Assembly (NCBI RefSeq): GCF_031755915.1
Contig: NC_083388.1
Span: 13,466,501-13,530,500, forward strand
Direction of reading: 5' to 3'
DNA from: Ziziphus jujuba
Taxonomy: Eukaryota; Streptophyta; Magnoliopsida; Rosales; Rhamnaceae
DNA length: 64,000 nucleotides
The stretch's first letter is position 1. Each line of letters begins with the position of its first letter. The notes below the pieces were generated by a model, which saw only the letters and a program-made list of their open reading frames with translations, did no database searches and was not told the DNA's origin. The translations under genes and the position numbers were made by a program. This document shows, piece after piece, positions 20,956 to 32,335 of this stretch.

Positions 20956-21912
20956 ATGCTAAGGCCGAGGGCATGTCTCCAACCAATGCCCAAACTGAAG
21001 AATAATGTGTTGAAGGACAATGGAAAATTGGAATCAGATAGTGATGAAGCTGAAATTGAAGCCAAATTTGGAGAGGAAGACATTGAGGATGAAGAACAAG
21101 ATGAACATGAGATTTTAAAAGCTTCAAGGGCCGAATTGAGTTTGGTTGCAAGAAAAGTATTGATTGTGTACGAATATGAAAATCAAGTGTAAAGGGAAAA
21201 CATCTTCCATGCTAGATGTGACATTCAAGGTAATATTTGTAGTATGATTATTGATAGCGAAAGTTATGCCAATGTTATTAGTAACGTTGTGGTGGAGAAA
21301 TTAGGTTTAACAACAATCAAACATCCCAAACCATATAGTTTTCAATGGCTTAATGATAGTGGAGAGATGAACATAAATAAACAAGTTAAGATAAAGTTTA
21401 GTATTGATAAATACGTTAATGTGGTTTTATGTGATGTTGTACCTATGTATGCTGGCTATATTTTGTTGGGAAGACTATGGCAATTTGATAAGGATACCAT
21501 ACATTATGGTTGAGAAAATTCCATTGTATTCCAATTTAAAGGAAAGATGATTAAACTAGAGCCGTTGATACCTAAAGAAGCATTTAGAGATCAATTGCAA
21601 ATGCAACAAAGGAGGGAGGCTGAACGATAAAAGGAGAAGACAAGCATGCCACCCACAGCTTCATCTACCAAACAAGAGAGCAAGGTCGAACCACATAACC
21701 AAGGTAAGTTTTCTAAACCTAAGAGTGAGAAAAAAAAGAGAAAGAAAGTCGAGAGTGGTAAGAAGAGATAGAAAACCAAGAGTGATAAAGAGAAAGAGAA
21801 ACCTAAGAGTGAGAAAGAAAGGAAAAAGAAGAAAAAGAAAAAATTTTATCTTAGCCAATGTGAGATTAAAAAGGCATTCTTGAGTAATAAACCAATGCTT
21901 ATCATGTTGCAT
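20956..21912 (+). pseudogene. Protease and linker region of element B2
   Basis: An acidic linker (20956-21192) leads to protease 21244-21513 with the active site changed to Asp-Ser-Glu (MIIDSESYANV), then AGYILLGRLWQFDKDTIHYG. A stop (TAA) at 21190-21192 separates linker and protease. Downstream is KGKMIKLEPLIPKEAFRDQL, then a Lys/Glu/Ser-rich tract around 21720-21845, and ILSNKPMLIMLHKDAYLN-like sequence just before the point where RT should start. RT itself is missing. Confidence 0.82.
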
Positions 21913-21954
21913 AAAGATGCTTATTTAAATATGCTTATGTTGTATAGAACTTTG

Positions 21955-22496
21955 TATACATTGTTAAGAGCTTTAATTAGTGAAATTTGAGAATTTGGAA
22001 AGAATGTTTGCCACATGTTGAATTTTCTTAGAGTGGAACCATACATTCTACTACTAAATATTCACCATTTGAGTTTGTTTATAATTTTAATCCTTTCACT
22101 CCATTAGATTTAACACCTCCTTTTAAGTGAACGTGCTAATCTGGATGGAAAACAAAAAGCTGATTTTGTTAAGCAGATTCATGAGAAGACAAAAAGCAAA
22201 CATTAAGAGGAGGACGGAGCAATATGTTAAGAATGTTAACCAAGGCCAAATAAAGGTTGTGCTTGAACCTGGAGATTGGGTTTGGTTGCACCTGAGGAAT
22301 GAGAGGTTTCTGGAGCAATGAAAGTCGAAGCTTATGACTCGAGGGAATGGTCCTTTTCAATTCTTGGAGAGGATCAATGAAAATGGTTACAAACTTGACT
22401 TACCAGATGAGTATAATGTAAGTGCTACCTTTAATGTTACTGGTTTATCTCCATTTGCTGCAGGTGCTGATTTTAATTTGAGGATAAATCATTTTC
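21955..22496 (+). pseudogene. Integrase C-terminal half of element B2
   Basis: The sequence reads from TLLRALI through an integrase segment with YSPFEFVYNFNP-like residues and a GDWVWLHLRNERF motif, then FQFLERINENGYKLDLPDEY and [14 protein letters not shown]. The frame from 22334 stays open across the polypurine tract (coding QEEGNDENPP) into the LTR until 22786. The N-terminal zinc domain and the catalytic Asp/Asp/Glu core are deleted. Frames change near 22190 and 22320. Confidence 0.83.
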
Positions 22497-22509
22497 AAGA
22501 GGAGGGGAA
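22497..22509 (+). promoter_or_regulatory. Polypurine tract of element B2
   Basis: AAGAGGAGGGGAA immediately before the LTR start TGATGAGAATCC. It is identical to the tract of element H at 60589-60601. It is also translated as part of the Pol tail. Confidence 0.88.
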
Positions 22510-24463
22510 TGATGAGAATCCACCCATACCCATACAACTGACTACCTGCTGGGGTACTGATCCTGTACAATTGAACACAGGGCCATTCACACAGGCACAA
22601 GCTAAAAGATTTAAGGACAAACTGGTGAGCTTCATACAAGGTATTATTAATTCTCAAGAGGGCATGACGATACCTAATACGAACCTAGAGCAACTTGCCT
22701 CTAAACCCGTAACAAAGATTGATTTGGACCGTCTAATTACGAGTTATCAATGGAAGACCTCGACCCTTTATCTATATTTGAGGTAAGAACCTGGGTATGG
22801 TGAAGATGCTAAAATAGGGTGTAGAATAACTTATTGATAAGTCAAATTTGAACTCCACAAGCAAAGCTTAAAAACTTCGATATGGTTCTTAGAGAACTAA
22901 GAGAATCACTCTCACTTTGAATCAAAATTGTAATCTAATTTTTATTCATGACTTTTGTGCCGTTAAATACGTAAAATAAATTAAAAGTTTTCCTGAATTT
23001 GCTAAAAATAATGATGGACAAAAATTAGGTTTAGGAAACTTAATTTGGTTAGGTTTAGGAAACTTCATGTGATTAGGTTTAGGAAACCTAATTTGGTTAG
23101 GTTTAGGAAACATAAGTTGGCTCCTAGTTTCCTAATTTAAATGGCCTTTAATTCTTTAACCAATCCAACTCTAATAAAATTAGGAAAGTAATTTAAAACC
23201 TAATAAAAACTACATTAGGAAAGCAAATAGGCAACATGCAAAAATCCAATCACAACATAAATAAAAATTAATGTTTTCCTAATTATAAAATTCGGCCAAG
23301 CTTAGTTGGAAGCCATGTAGGCGTATATCAACTTTCACATGGCAAAAGTGCTATGGGACATAGGCTCCCACGTCACCATCCATGTCATCAAAACTTGCCA
23401 CATCACCATGTTATAAGATTCCTTGCATTAAGCTAGGAGATTTCAAGTGGCACTGGACTCCATCTTGAGGTGCTCTTGGTCATTTCCTCATCAATACTTG
23501 AAGATCCAAATCCCATTTTTTGCATCCAAGGTATGAAGGCAGAAATGGACCCAGCAAGCTGTTTTGGTGCTTCTTTGGGCTTTAGACAAGGAATGAAGTT
23601 TTTGACTTATGAATGTGACTAAGTACTCTAAGAGACCATGAAATCATGCCAAGGTAGAAGCAAAGCTGTTCATTAACCACATTTGTGCACAAGCTTCCAT
23701 TTTGGCCGAAAATCCCTATTGTGGCACTAACTTTGGTCTTTCTAATTGTTCAAGCAATTTTTTCTTATTCCAATTAAGGGCAAGGTATGGGAACCAATAT
23801 TATTCCTATTGGGCATCTTATATGGTATATTGTAGCTAATTTGGAGCCTAAACTAGCTGGTGATTAGACAAAGACAGCTTAGTTGTAAAACTAGTCAACT
23901 AGTTTCCTAATCTAAAATTTGACTTTTGTTTTAGGAAATAGTCTTTTATTTTGATTTTAATTTATTTATTTGCTGGACAAATCAATTTACGAAGGTTGAT
24001 ATTTTATTATTTTGAGTGTAACTAAATTAATTCCTACTTCAAAAAATGGGGAATTAATTAATCCAATTTAGTTTAGGATACATAGAAAATGCGGTCTTTC
24101 CTAATCCTATTCTTTGTTTGCCGAATTTTATCCTAATGTTTCTAATGTTTTTATTTTGTGACTTTAGCATATTTAAAGGCTAATTTTTCAATGAAAAAGG
24201 CAGCTTAGATTATTATTCAAAAATTATTTGTGAGAAGAATTTTTTTTTTCTCTTTGAACACCTAAAATATCGAATAGAGATCGAATCTTTTAGTTTGACT
24301 TATCAATAGGACATCAATTACCTATTGTGGCATCTTCATCATATACCAAGTTTTATGATCACAAGTTGATTAATCGTTAATGTGACCATTAGAACCTGAA
24401 CTTAATTATGGTCTGGACTAATATAATACAGGTTTAGAAGCAAGTCGACCTAGGTTCGTATCA
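22510..24463 (+). repeat. 3' LTR of element B2, interrupted
   Basis: A family 1 LTR starting TGATGAGAATCCACCC and ending TAGGTTCGTATCA. It is 1954 bp because an inverted H-type LTR (22675-23493) plus a 5-bp duplication lies inside. Without them it is 1130 bp, the normal family size. The next bases are TTGTC; no matching left flank was found. Confidence 0.88.
22675..23493 (-). repeat. Solo LTR of the H family nested in the B2 LTR
   Basis: On the minus strand it starts TGATGAGGAAATGACCAAGAGC and ends CTAGGTTCGTATTA (the last CA has become TA), like 56652-57599. The flanks ATACC (22670-22674) and ATACT (23494-23498) are a 5-bp duplication with one change, and the B2 LTR resumes exactly at GAAGATCC as in 18835-19929. 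It carries four copies of the 24-bp repeat seen in the H LTR, around 23026-23112. Confidence 0.9.
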
Positions 24464-25860
24464 TTGTCACTAGTTGGATACCAAATAGCTTGACAGTGCC
24501 CCACGCCCTCCCACACTAGTTGTCACACTTCAAACACAACAAATGCACTAAGAACTACCAAACACTTTAAGAAAATCAGGTTTAAAAGTTCAAATCCAAC
24601 TTTAAAATATCTTTTCGAGCTTTCAATATTTAGAGTACACAAATGCAAAACCTCTTCCAGTAAACAAATTCAAACTTAAATCATCTTCCCAAAAAAAAAA
24701 ATTTGAAACAAGAAAATGATACTCAATACTAAAAAGTACTTTAATACCAATAAATGACCAATACACAATCCAAGTTCAACAAGAAAACTACATTCAAGAT
24801 TTCAAATACCTCTATGTCGGCATCACTACTTCAATTTTTCAAAAATTCAACCATAATTCAACTCCAATCTCACCTCTCTTTGAATTAAAATGTTAAATGA
24901 AACCACTTACATGGATATTTAAACTCGAAGCTTTAAAACTTGAATTGTTCCTTGTCCAAAAGCTTCTCTAACAATTTGTAATGACAATTCTTGCAAACGT
25001 GAATAATTAAGATGAACATTTAAACGACTTTTGAATTCTTAAAAACTATGAAATTTTCATGAATTATATGAATCAAAGGTATGAAATCTTTATCTTAAAA
25101 TAGCAAATTATTGTTTTTACTTTGCATTTAATAAATTTTAGAAGTATGGAGTAGTTGGAAAATAGAATAAAAGAGAAATTGAAATAGCAAACAAAAGAAA
25201 TGGAGGCAAAGAGCATGCAATTGAATTTCACTTCACTTGGAGACTAAGTGGCATGTTCCTTTGCTTTAGGAGAGTGTAAACTCTTCGAACAAAGTGTCGA
25301 GCTCTGATGGAGGGGTCATATGGCATATACACACCTCAAAAAGAAGAGTGGGCATGCCACTATGGCTGTCTTAACAGCCAAATGGTAGTGTAATCAGCGT
25401 ATGCCCTCTCTAACCACCATGTGCACGCCTCTTTGCATTTTTTCCAAGTCTAATCACATTAAAATGTGGCTTATGTACTTTCTAAAAGAGAGTGGGCATA
25501 CTCATGCTGCTGTCCCCAGACTCAATTGCTTCAAAAACTAAGTGTTTACACTCTTCCTTCATGAAAATGCACATCCAAAGCTCTAATTCTTGAACTTTTA
25601 TGCTCTTTTCCAAAACTTGAAATTCAACTCTTCCTTGATAAATTGTCACTCCTTAAAAACTTAGAGTACTCCAAAACTCTAAAAATTAAGCTTCCTATAG
25701 GTTAGAACCTTCATATCCAACAAAACAAAACAAACTTGCATAATAAACTCGAAAAAAGAATAAACATTGCTAAAAACAAAACTTGAATATCAACAAACTT
25801 TAAAAATAAATCCAAATTAAAAAAAAAAAAAAAGAGTTAAAAATAAAAAGTGAAAGGTTT
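24464..25860. other. No gene recognised; AT-rich, possibly 3' end of F
   Basis: No frame longer than about 60 codons is convincing. There are short A runs (24689-24700, 25818-25833) and several repeats of GTGGGCATG/GTGGCATG-like words between 25210 and 25520. The position next to F suggests part may be the non-coding 3' region or LTR of F, but I could not align it with the right LTR of F. Confidence 0.4.
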
Positions 25861-26578
25861 AGAAATTTGGGTTACCTTCAAGAAAAAATCTTGGTTTAAC
25901 ATCCCTATCTAGACTTAGCTGAGCAATGGTCTTAAAGAAACGAAAGAACTTCATGCTCACCATCTAGCTAGGAAAAACAAAACAAACCACCAGTTTGTCA
26001 TTCAAGCTCTAAGTAACCCAAATGAAAGACATTCTTGACAATGAACTTCCCCGAACTATCTCCCAAAGTGCTCACCAGTTGAACTTTTGTACGTTAAAAG
26101 AACCTAAAACTTGATTTCTTCTCGTTCTTCTTACTTTTCTTTTGAAGTCTTCTTTTAACCAAAATACCATGAATGAACTTGACCTTGGACTTCTTTAACT
26201 TCTTTTAACAAACCTCAAAAATAGACTCCTCCAAAGATTTATTAAGGATCTCACTAGAGCTTAAGCCATGAAACATTGGTTTCTTTAAAGAGTCAAGAAC
26301 CTCAATTTTATGACATGATTGCACATTCTATGAAAATTTAATGTTATGACAAATATCAAATTTCACCTGTTCATTATCCACTTTCCAAGTGTGATTACTA
26401 CTTTAAATATTAATCAAGGGTTTGCCTATGGCAAGAAATTGCATTCCTAGAATTATAGGGACATCTTTATGAAACTTCATATCCAACAAAACTAAATCAA
26501 CCGGAAAAATACATTTTCAAACTTTAACCAATACATCCTCAACATTCCATATGGTGTTGAAAGAATTCGATCCATTAT

Positions 26579-26860
26579 TTAAAAAGTAATATTGGTAGGC
26601 TTTACCTTCCCATGACGAAGCTTCTCAAAAATAGAGGGTTGTATAAGATTGATACTTACTCCAAAATCACACGAAGCCCTCTTAAACATCAAATCACCAA
26701 TGGTACAAGGAATAGTAAAACAACCTAGATTTTTAAGCTTCTTAAGTAACTTTTTCGTAATAATAAAGCTACACTGCCCCATCAAATGAGTGGTCTCACA
26801 ATTTTCTAACTTTTTCTTCGCAGATGTAATCTCCTTAAAAAATTTTGAACAATTGCGCAT
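26579..26860 (-). pseudogene. Athila-type protease fragment of element F
   Basis: The 93-codon frame has MGQCSFIITKKLLKKLKNLG, then FTIPCTIGD and SCDFGVSINLIQPSIFEKL. In the Athila-like protease of element D the same place reads [19 protein letters not shown], so this is the catalytic-site region of the lineage, with Phe-Gly-Val in place of Leu-Gly-Ala. The frame then ends in VKPTNITF. Surrounding sequence has stops. Function is inferred from this resemblance only. Confidence 0.7.
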
Positions 26861-27910
26861 CCTTTGTAAGCTTCCACCAAAGGAATGTTAACGTCATTTT
26901 TTTTGAACATCTATAAAAACAAAAAAATTGCCCATCCAACTTCCTATAGTATAACTTTTAAGGATAAGGTAATTGTGGAGTAATATGAGGAGGTTGATCA
27001 TAGAAGGCTTAACAACCTTACACCCTTTCTTCTCTTCAACAATTTCCTCGTTAACATTCAACTTCTCTTTCAAATTGACATTAGAGTTCACAATACAACC
27101 ATGCTGATCCACAATAGGTTCACCAACAGTAATAGATTTTTCCAATACAACGTTTCTCACCAAAAACATCATCACCAACAACACTTTTCATAAGAATTCT
27201 TTTCACAAGAATTCTCATCATAAACATCCTTGTAGCACAAACATTTTTCTTCTCAACAACTTTATGATCAAAAGAACTCTAACCTACAAGCTTGTGTAAA
27301 AGAGATCACCCCCTTTACGCATTGAAGCTTCATATGCCTTACCATTCCTTAATTGAATAGCCAATACTTCCTTAGGATTAGGCCCAATGTCATTAGGAAA
27401 TGTTCCTATAGACTTGCTTTTAAGCTCCTTAGCAAGTTGACACATTTGATTCTAAAAGTTCTTCATAGAGGCTCCCAAATTCAAACAATTAATTTTAATC
27501 ACATTAATCGTTGCTTCATTTCCAGTAATTTTTTCTCTTATATCTACCATAAAAGATTATATCAAATCTTAAAGAGGTGTCTTCTATTTTTTCAGCTTAG
27601 AAAATCCTAGAGATAGATTCAATGAATTCCTCTGATTTGACCATGAAAAATTCTCATTATTCCTTAAATTAGGATTACAGTAGTTAAGCACATTGTCGTT
27701 TAACATAAATATATAACTCCTATTTTAATTAGTCAAGAATTAGCATTGCTCAACTGTAACATCACTTGGAGGTATAGAAACACTTGAAACAGTCTCCAAA
27801 AACTTGGTTGAAACCTGATTTAAAGAAGCCAGTTGGTGAAATAAAGCATCAACCATAGATACCAAGCTATTGAAGGCATCCAACTCAAGCACACCACTTT
27901 GTTTCTTCAT

Positions 27911-28640
27911 TTATCTCACAGTTGGCCAATTGTAAGAATTAGAATCTAACTCCACAAGTAAAGTGAAGGCTTCCTCAACCATCATCTTCATAAAAGAGCC
28001 ACCAATTGAGCTATCCATAATAGACTTTATTTGTCCATGCAAGCTATTATAGAAGATATCAATCAGAACGCATTCTATAAACCCATATTGTAGACATTTT
28101 CTCAACAAATTATTGAACCAACCAAGCATCTCATGAAACGACTCAAAGCCTTGTTTCTTTAGATGTTATGACTTAAAAGGTAGGACACGAACTTCTCTGC
28201 CATCTTGTCCCATATAGTAATACAACCCGAATGCAGAGTATGAAGCCAATTAGGTGCATTGTCCCTCAAAGAAAAGAGAAATGACCGTAACCAAATCACA
28301 TATTCACCTATATTATTCATCATGATAGTATCCACAATTTATAAGAACATAGCAAGATGAGTATTGGGATCTTCACTAGTAAAACCACCTAATTGGTTTT
28401 GTTGACCCATGGTAATAAAAGCAAGCTTCAACTCAAAGTTGTTTGCATTAATATGTTGTCTTCTAATACCTAAAAGATGTTTAAATGTAGCTGGTTTAAA
28501 ACAATCATAAATAGATTTTGATTGTGTTGATTATCTATTATTGCTTCTAGCTCTTGCTGCTGATGTCTTATTCCTTTCCTTAGATTACACAAAGCTTTCT
28601 CAATCTCCATAGTGTATGGCACTAAAACTGGATTTTGACT
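27911..28640 (-). pseudogene. Athila-type Gag fragment of element F
   Basis: The clearest frame (27911-28129) reads FYNSLHGQIKSIMDSSIGGSF followed by EEAFTLLVELDSNSYNW. Element D has FYNGLYYGNKQLVHAAAGGSL in the same place, so this is the retrotransposon Gag core. Sequence to 28640 continues upstream Gag in broken frames (for example a NWLHTLHSG-like segment near 28230). The zinc knuckle was not found. Confidence 0.7.
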
Positions 28641-28792
28641 TCTTCAAATTCTTCTACAAAAAAGTAAGAAACAAAAACTAAACAACCAAAAATACAAATT
28701 CAAAGAAAACTAAATAACAATAAAAACTCCTTAATTAAGATTAACTAGCTTAACTTCAATATTAGCTAAAATAGAAAAACTAAAACTACTCA

Positions 28793-28812
28793 ATCCCGGG
28801 CAACAACACCGA
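28793..28812 (-). promoter_or_regulatory. Degenerate tRNA-Asp primer-binding site, element F
   Basis: The minus strand reads TCGGTGTTGTTGCCCGGGAT, against TGGCGCCGTTGCCGGGGAT in element C. It lies just inside the LTR end and fixes the orientation of F. Confidence 0.65.
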
Positions 28813-28817
28813 AAACT

Positions 28818-30357
28818 TGTTTTTTAAATCATACCTCAATAATTGCAAGTATCATTCAACAACACCAAATCGTACAAGTATCATTCCAACAACAATTGTA
28901 TTTTGCCAATAAATCTCTAATCTAGACAATTACGAAAAGATTTTCACTAGTTAATTTCATTTAGGAAACCAAATTCAACAATATTGCAAATCAACAAGAA
29001 TTTAAACTTTAAACTAGAAACAACTAATACGTAAAATCAAAGAAGTAAAAGCAAAAATCACATAAATGTATTTGAAATTTATGAATTAAGGTATATAGAA
29101 CCATGACTTCACTTAAACCTATCAAGTGACTACTTAATTTGTAATTAATGACCAATTCCTCTCTAATTATCAACAAAGGGTTTCTAAATGCACTCACTTT
29201 CTCTCTCAAGCAAGTAAGATACACAGATAATCTATTTAAATTGGAATCTTTTCCTAATTCTACTAATTAACCATGAAATTAATTCCCCTTCCTAATTACC
29301 TAAGTCGAATTTATTCTCTCTGACATAATTAAAGTCAAGATCTAGATTGCCCAAGCTTAATTTGCTCCCAAAGCTCTAACTAGTGCTTAAGCTGTATTTT
29401 CCTAGTAATAAACTAGGCTTAAGCAAGCTCTAATTGTTCAATCTAAACAACACCCAACCAAATTCTCATTCTAATTAGCTATGTTTTTCAATTAATACAA
29501 GGAAATACATATAATTGGAAGGAAACTAAACCATTATTTAACCAAATTAAGTCATCACAATCAAGATTTAAGCTATAACAAGGTTTTAGATCAAAGATCT
29601 AACCACTTATGTTCATAAAAACTACCAATACAAAAATAAAATGAAAGTCCATTGATCCAAATATTGTCTTGTACAAATAACAAAGAATCCTACTACAAAA
29701 ACTAGAAAATTAAGAGTAGAGAGTAAGAAGTAGAGAAATCTTAAATAGACAATGGCTAGAAGTAGAGAGATCTTGAATAGGTGATGGCTCTTCTAAGCAC
29801 CCAAAGCCTAGGGTCATTAAGAAATTCCCTAATCCTTGAAGCTACTCTCTCTAAAAATGTTTTCTCTTTCTTAATTGTTGTATAAATGATATAGAATGGG
29901 TTATATATTATGTAAAGTGATGTATAACTTTGCCTCTTTAGAGATAATATTGCCACCTTCTCAAGAACTTCATTATCCTTACCCTATTTGTCCTAATCTC
30001 CTCCCTTAGATTTTCATCATATGGCTTATAAAATGGCACATGTAATTACACACTTCATTAAAAACCCTTGTCTGATGATACTTAAAGGAAAAATCCAGCT
30101 CTTACCGTGTATACCTTGGAAATGGGGTGTGCATGCCACTTCCTCTAGGTGAGCATTAATAAGTAGTGTGTACACTTTCTCTTTGAGAGTGCATACATCA
30201 AAGCTACTATAAATGTCTAAAAACTTGAATCTATAATCTTCAAAATCCATAATTGAATTTTTTGGAAAAAAAGAACAGAACATATCAAATAACACAAGTT
30301 ACTTGAGAAACCAAATAAATATTTAAGCTAAGTAGCTAAATTAGTGAGTGTAATGTC
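28818..30357 (-). repeat. 5' LTR of element F
   Basis: The inner end is set by the primer site. The body matches LTR G in reverse complement, including the shared GAATTTGGTTGGGTGTTGTT and TTAGTAGAATTAGGAA runs. The outer end is less sure; I place it where the minus strand reads TGGACATTACACTCACTAA. The outer ~125 bp are part of a tandem duplication. Confidence 0.5.
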
Positions 30358-31122
30358 CATTAATTACTCTTTCACTTTTAACTTTTGGATCACATCTACG
30401 ATTGAGACATAAAATTTAATTATTGATCAAGGTATGGTTTTATAACATTATTTCAACAAAGTGAACCTTGTAAAAACCTAATTGACCATAAATAAATTTT
30501 TGAATACCAACCTTTGAATCATTGAAAAGCTGTAAACGGAAGCTCTAATGGTTTTACCATTAGATCAAATGTGATAAAAATCTAATTGTATATATATGCA
30601 CATATGCTTCACCGCTAAAGTATTGTATGGGACCGCCATGTACTGCCATTTCTATGGCTTTGTTTTAATTTATGCTAATAATCTTCAAAATCCATAATTG
30701 AAGTTTTCCCTACAAAAGAGAACAAAACATATCAAATAATACATGATACTTAAGAAAACAAATAATAATAATTAAAGCTAAGATAGCTAGATTAGTGAGG
30801 GTACTGCCCACTAATTACTTTTCTATTCTTAATCCTTAGATCGTATTAATAGTTGAGATATAAAATTCAATTATTGACCAAATATAAATTTAGTAACATT
30901 ATTTTAGCAAAATGACTATAAAAAAACTAAATGACTATAAATAATTTTTTTAATATTAACTTCGAAACCATTCAAAAGTTATGAAAAGAAGTATTGATTG
31001 TTTTACCATCAGGTCAAATTGGATAGAAACTTAATCATATATATATATATATATATATGCTTCACCTCTAAAATATCGCATGGGACGACCATGTACTGCC
31101 GTTTCTATGCCTTTGTTTTAAT
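30233..31122. repeat. 445-bp tandem duplication at the outer edge of F
   Basis: Two units, 30233-30677 and 30678-31122, align along their length: both start ATAATCTTCAAAATCCATAATTG and both hold TATGCTTCACC and CCATGTACTGCC near the end. They have diverged by many substitutions and by the length of a TA run. Unit 1 covers the last part of the F LTR plus flank. Confidence 0.85.
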
Positions 31123-31154
31123 TTAGTTAATCTGATGAAAATATTTTGACCCAC

Positions 31155-31187
<33 letters not shown>
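31036..31187. repeat. Two TA microsatellites
   Basis: Pure AT dinucleotide runs lie at about 31036-31058 and 31157-31187. The first is inside unit 2 of the tandem duplication and is much longer than the matching run in unit 1. Confidence 0.9.
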
Positions 31188-31190
<3 letters not shown>

Positions 31191-32175
31191 CGCCAATATG
31201 TATTGATAATCCAAAGTGCTCGAAGACAATGAAAAGTACTGTAATTAGCTTAGTTTTGAGGTCTTACACGCCAACGTGACCTGTATTAAATTCTACACAA
31301 TTAGCGTTGGTGAACCATATATAATATTTAAATTTGCTCCTAATTTGAATTTTGAGTATTATGTGGAAAAAAATGCGCGCGAGTAGACAGAAGCTGTTAC
31401 AAAAAAAGGACAGAAAAAGATGTTTTCAGAATTCTTTTTTATAGGTCAAAGTTTGACGGCAGTCCTGTTCCCATTAGTGTTCGTTATTGTTTTTGTGCAG
31501 AGCTTTAACTTGATTACTTTTTCAAAGTATTAAACTCTCAAGAACGGAATAATATTGTTTTTTCAACTCAGATGATTTAACATGATTAGAAATCATTTGG
31601 ATCAATGGGCACTGGAAAGCTTGAACAATTGTCTATTTTTATGACTTAATGTTAAATGTGAGTTTTAATTTTATATATGTTGATAAAATATATAAGTTTT
31701 AATACGAGATATACTGATGACAAGTTAATTTTGCATTTTGAAATTCACATTTTAATGAACTTTAATATGCAAGAGTATTAAAAAATTAATATAGATTAAA
31801 TACGGATAATTAAATTTCTATTACATCATTTGTCACATTAATTAATTAGTAAACATTTTGGTGATGATGGATTATGGGGGTCCTTTCAATTAAATTAGCA
31901 TATTATCGTAATTCATACCAAAAAAAAAAAAATGATGGCCATGGCCTTATATATTGATTATAAGTATATGCTTGTGAATTAAAATTTTGGAGGTCATTTT
32001 GGTAACAATCAACGAGTTTGTTTTAGTTTAAAATTTAAAGTTTCATCTTTTTTTTTATTTGGTAGCAACAGTTCGCTTATAATTTGCCTTGAATCACTAA
32101 AATTAATTAATGGTTGTTTTTGTTTTACTTTATCATTCTCATTGTTTCCGCATATATATATATATATATATATAC

Positions 32176-32335
32176 AGTCCGTCTACGGTGTGGACGGTCC
32201 TCATGCGAATCACAGTATTGGTGACGGTTTTTCATAGTATTGGTGATGATTTTCTAAGAAACTGTCGTTAATATTATGAAAAACCGTCACTAATATTACG
32301 GTTCTCATGCGGACCGTCCTCACCACAGAATTTCT
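32176..32335. mobile_element. Foldback MITE inserted in a TA microsatellite
   Basis: The left arm (32185-32250) and right arm (32262-32326) are imperfect inverted repeats centred near 32255; each contains GACGGTTTTTCATA or its complement and a GGACGGTCC/GGACCGTCC block. TA runs lie on both sides. There is no coding capacity. Size and structure fit a small non-autonomous DNA transposon; the superfamily (Stowaway or Mutator-like) is not decided. Confidence 0.7.

Larger units (their letters stand above)
19930..24463 (+). mobile_element. Ty3/gypsy element B2 (internal region plus right LTR)
   Basis: Gag 19930-20955, protease and charged linker 20956-21912, integrase C-terminal half 21955-22496, polypurine tract 22497-22509, LTR 22510-24463 with a nested solo LTR. 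RT, RNase H and the integrase core are absent. The left LTR is the one shared with B, and the usual primer site and leader between LTR and gag are missing. The copy has many stops and is dead. Confidence 0.85.
25861..30357 (-). mobile_element. Decayed Athila-like Ty3 element F
   Basis: On the minus strand: 5' LTR about 28818-30357, decayed tRNA-Asp primer site, gag region about 27900-28640, protease 26579-26860, then a segment near 25865 resembling the post-integrase sequence of C and D (GGGTTACCTTCAAG versus GGGTTGCCTCCCAAG). RT, RNase H and integrase are absent. The LTR is homologous to the plus-strand LTR G at 55340-56345. The left boundary is uncertain. Confidence 0.6.

Noticed and set aside
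23026..23112. Interstitial telomere-like repeat (TTTAGG-like words)
   Set aside because: The unit is 24 bp with TTAGGTTTAGGAAAC, not the plant telomere heptamer; it is the H-family LTR repeat.
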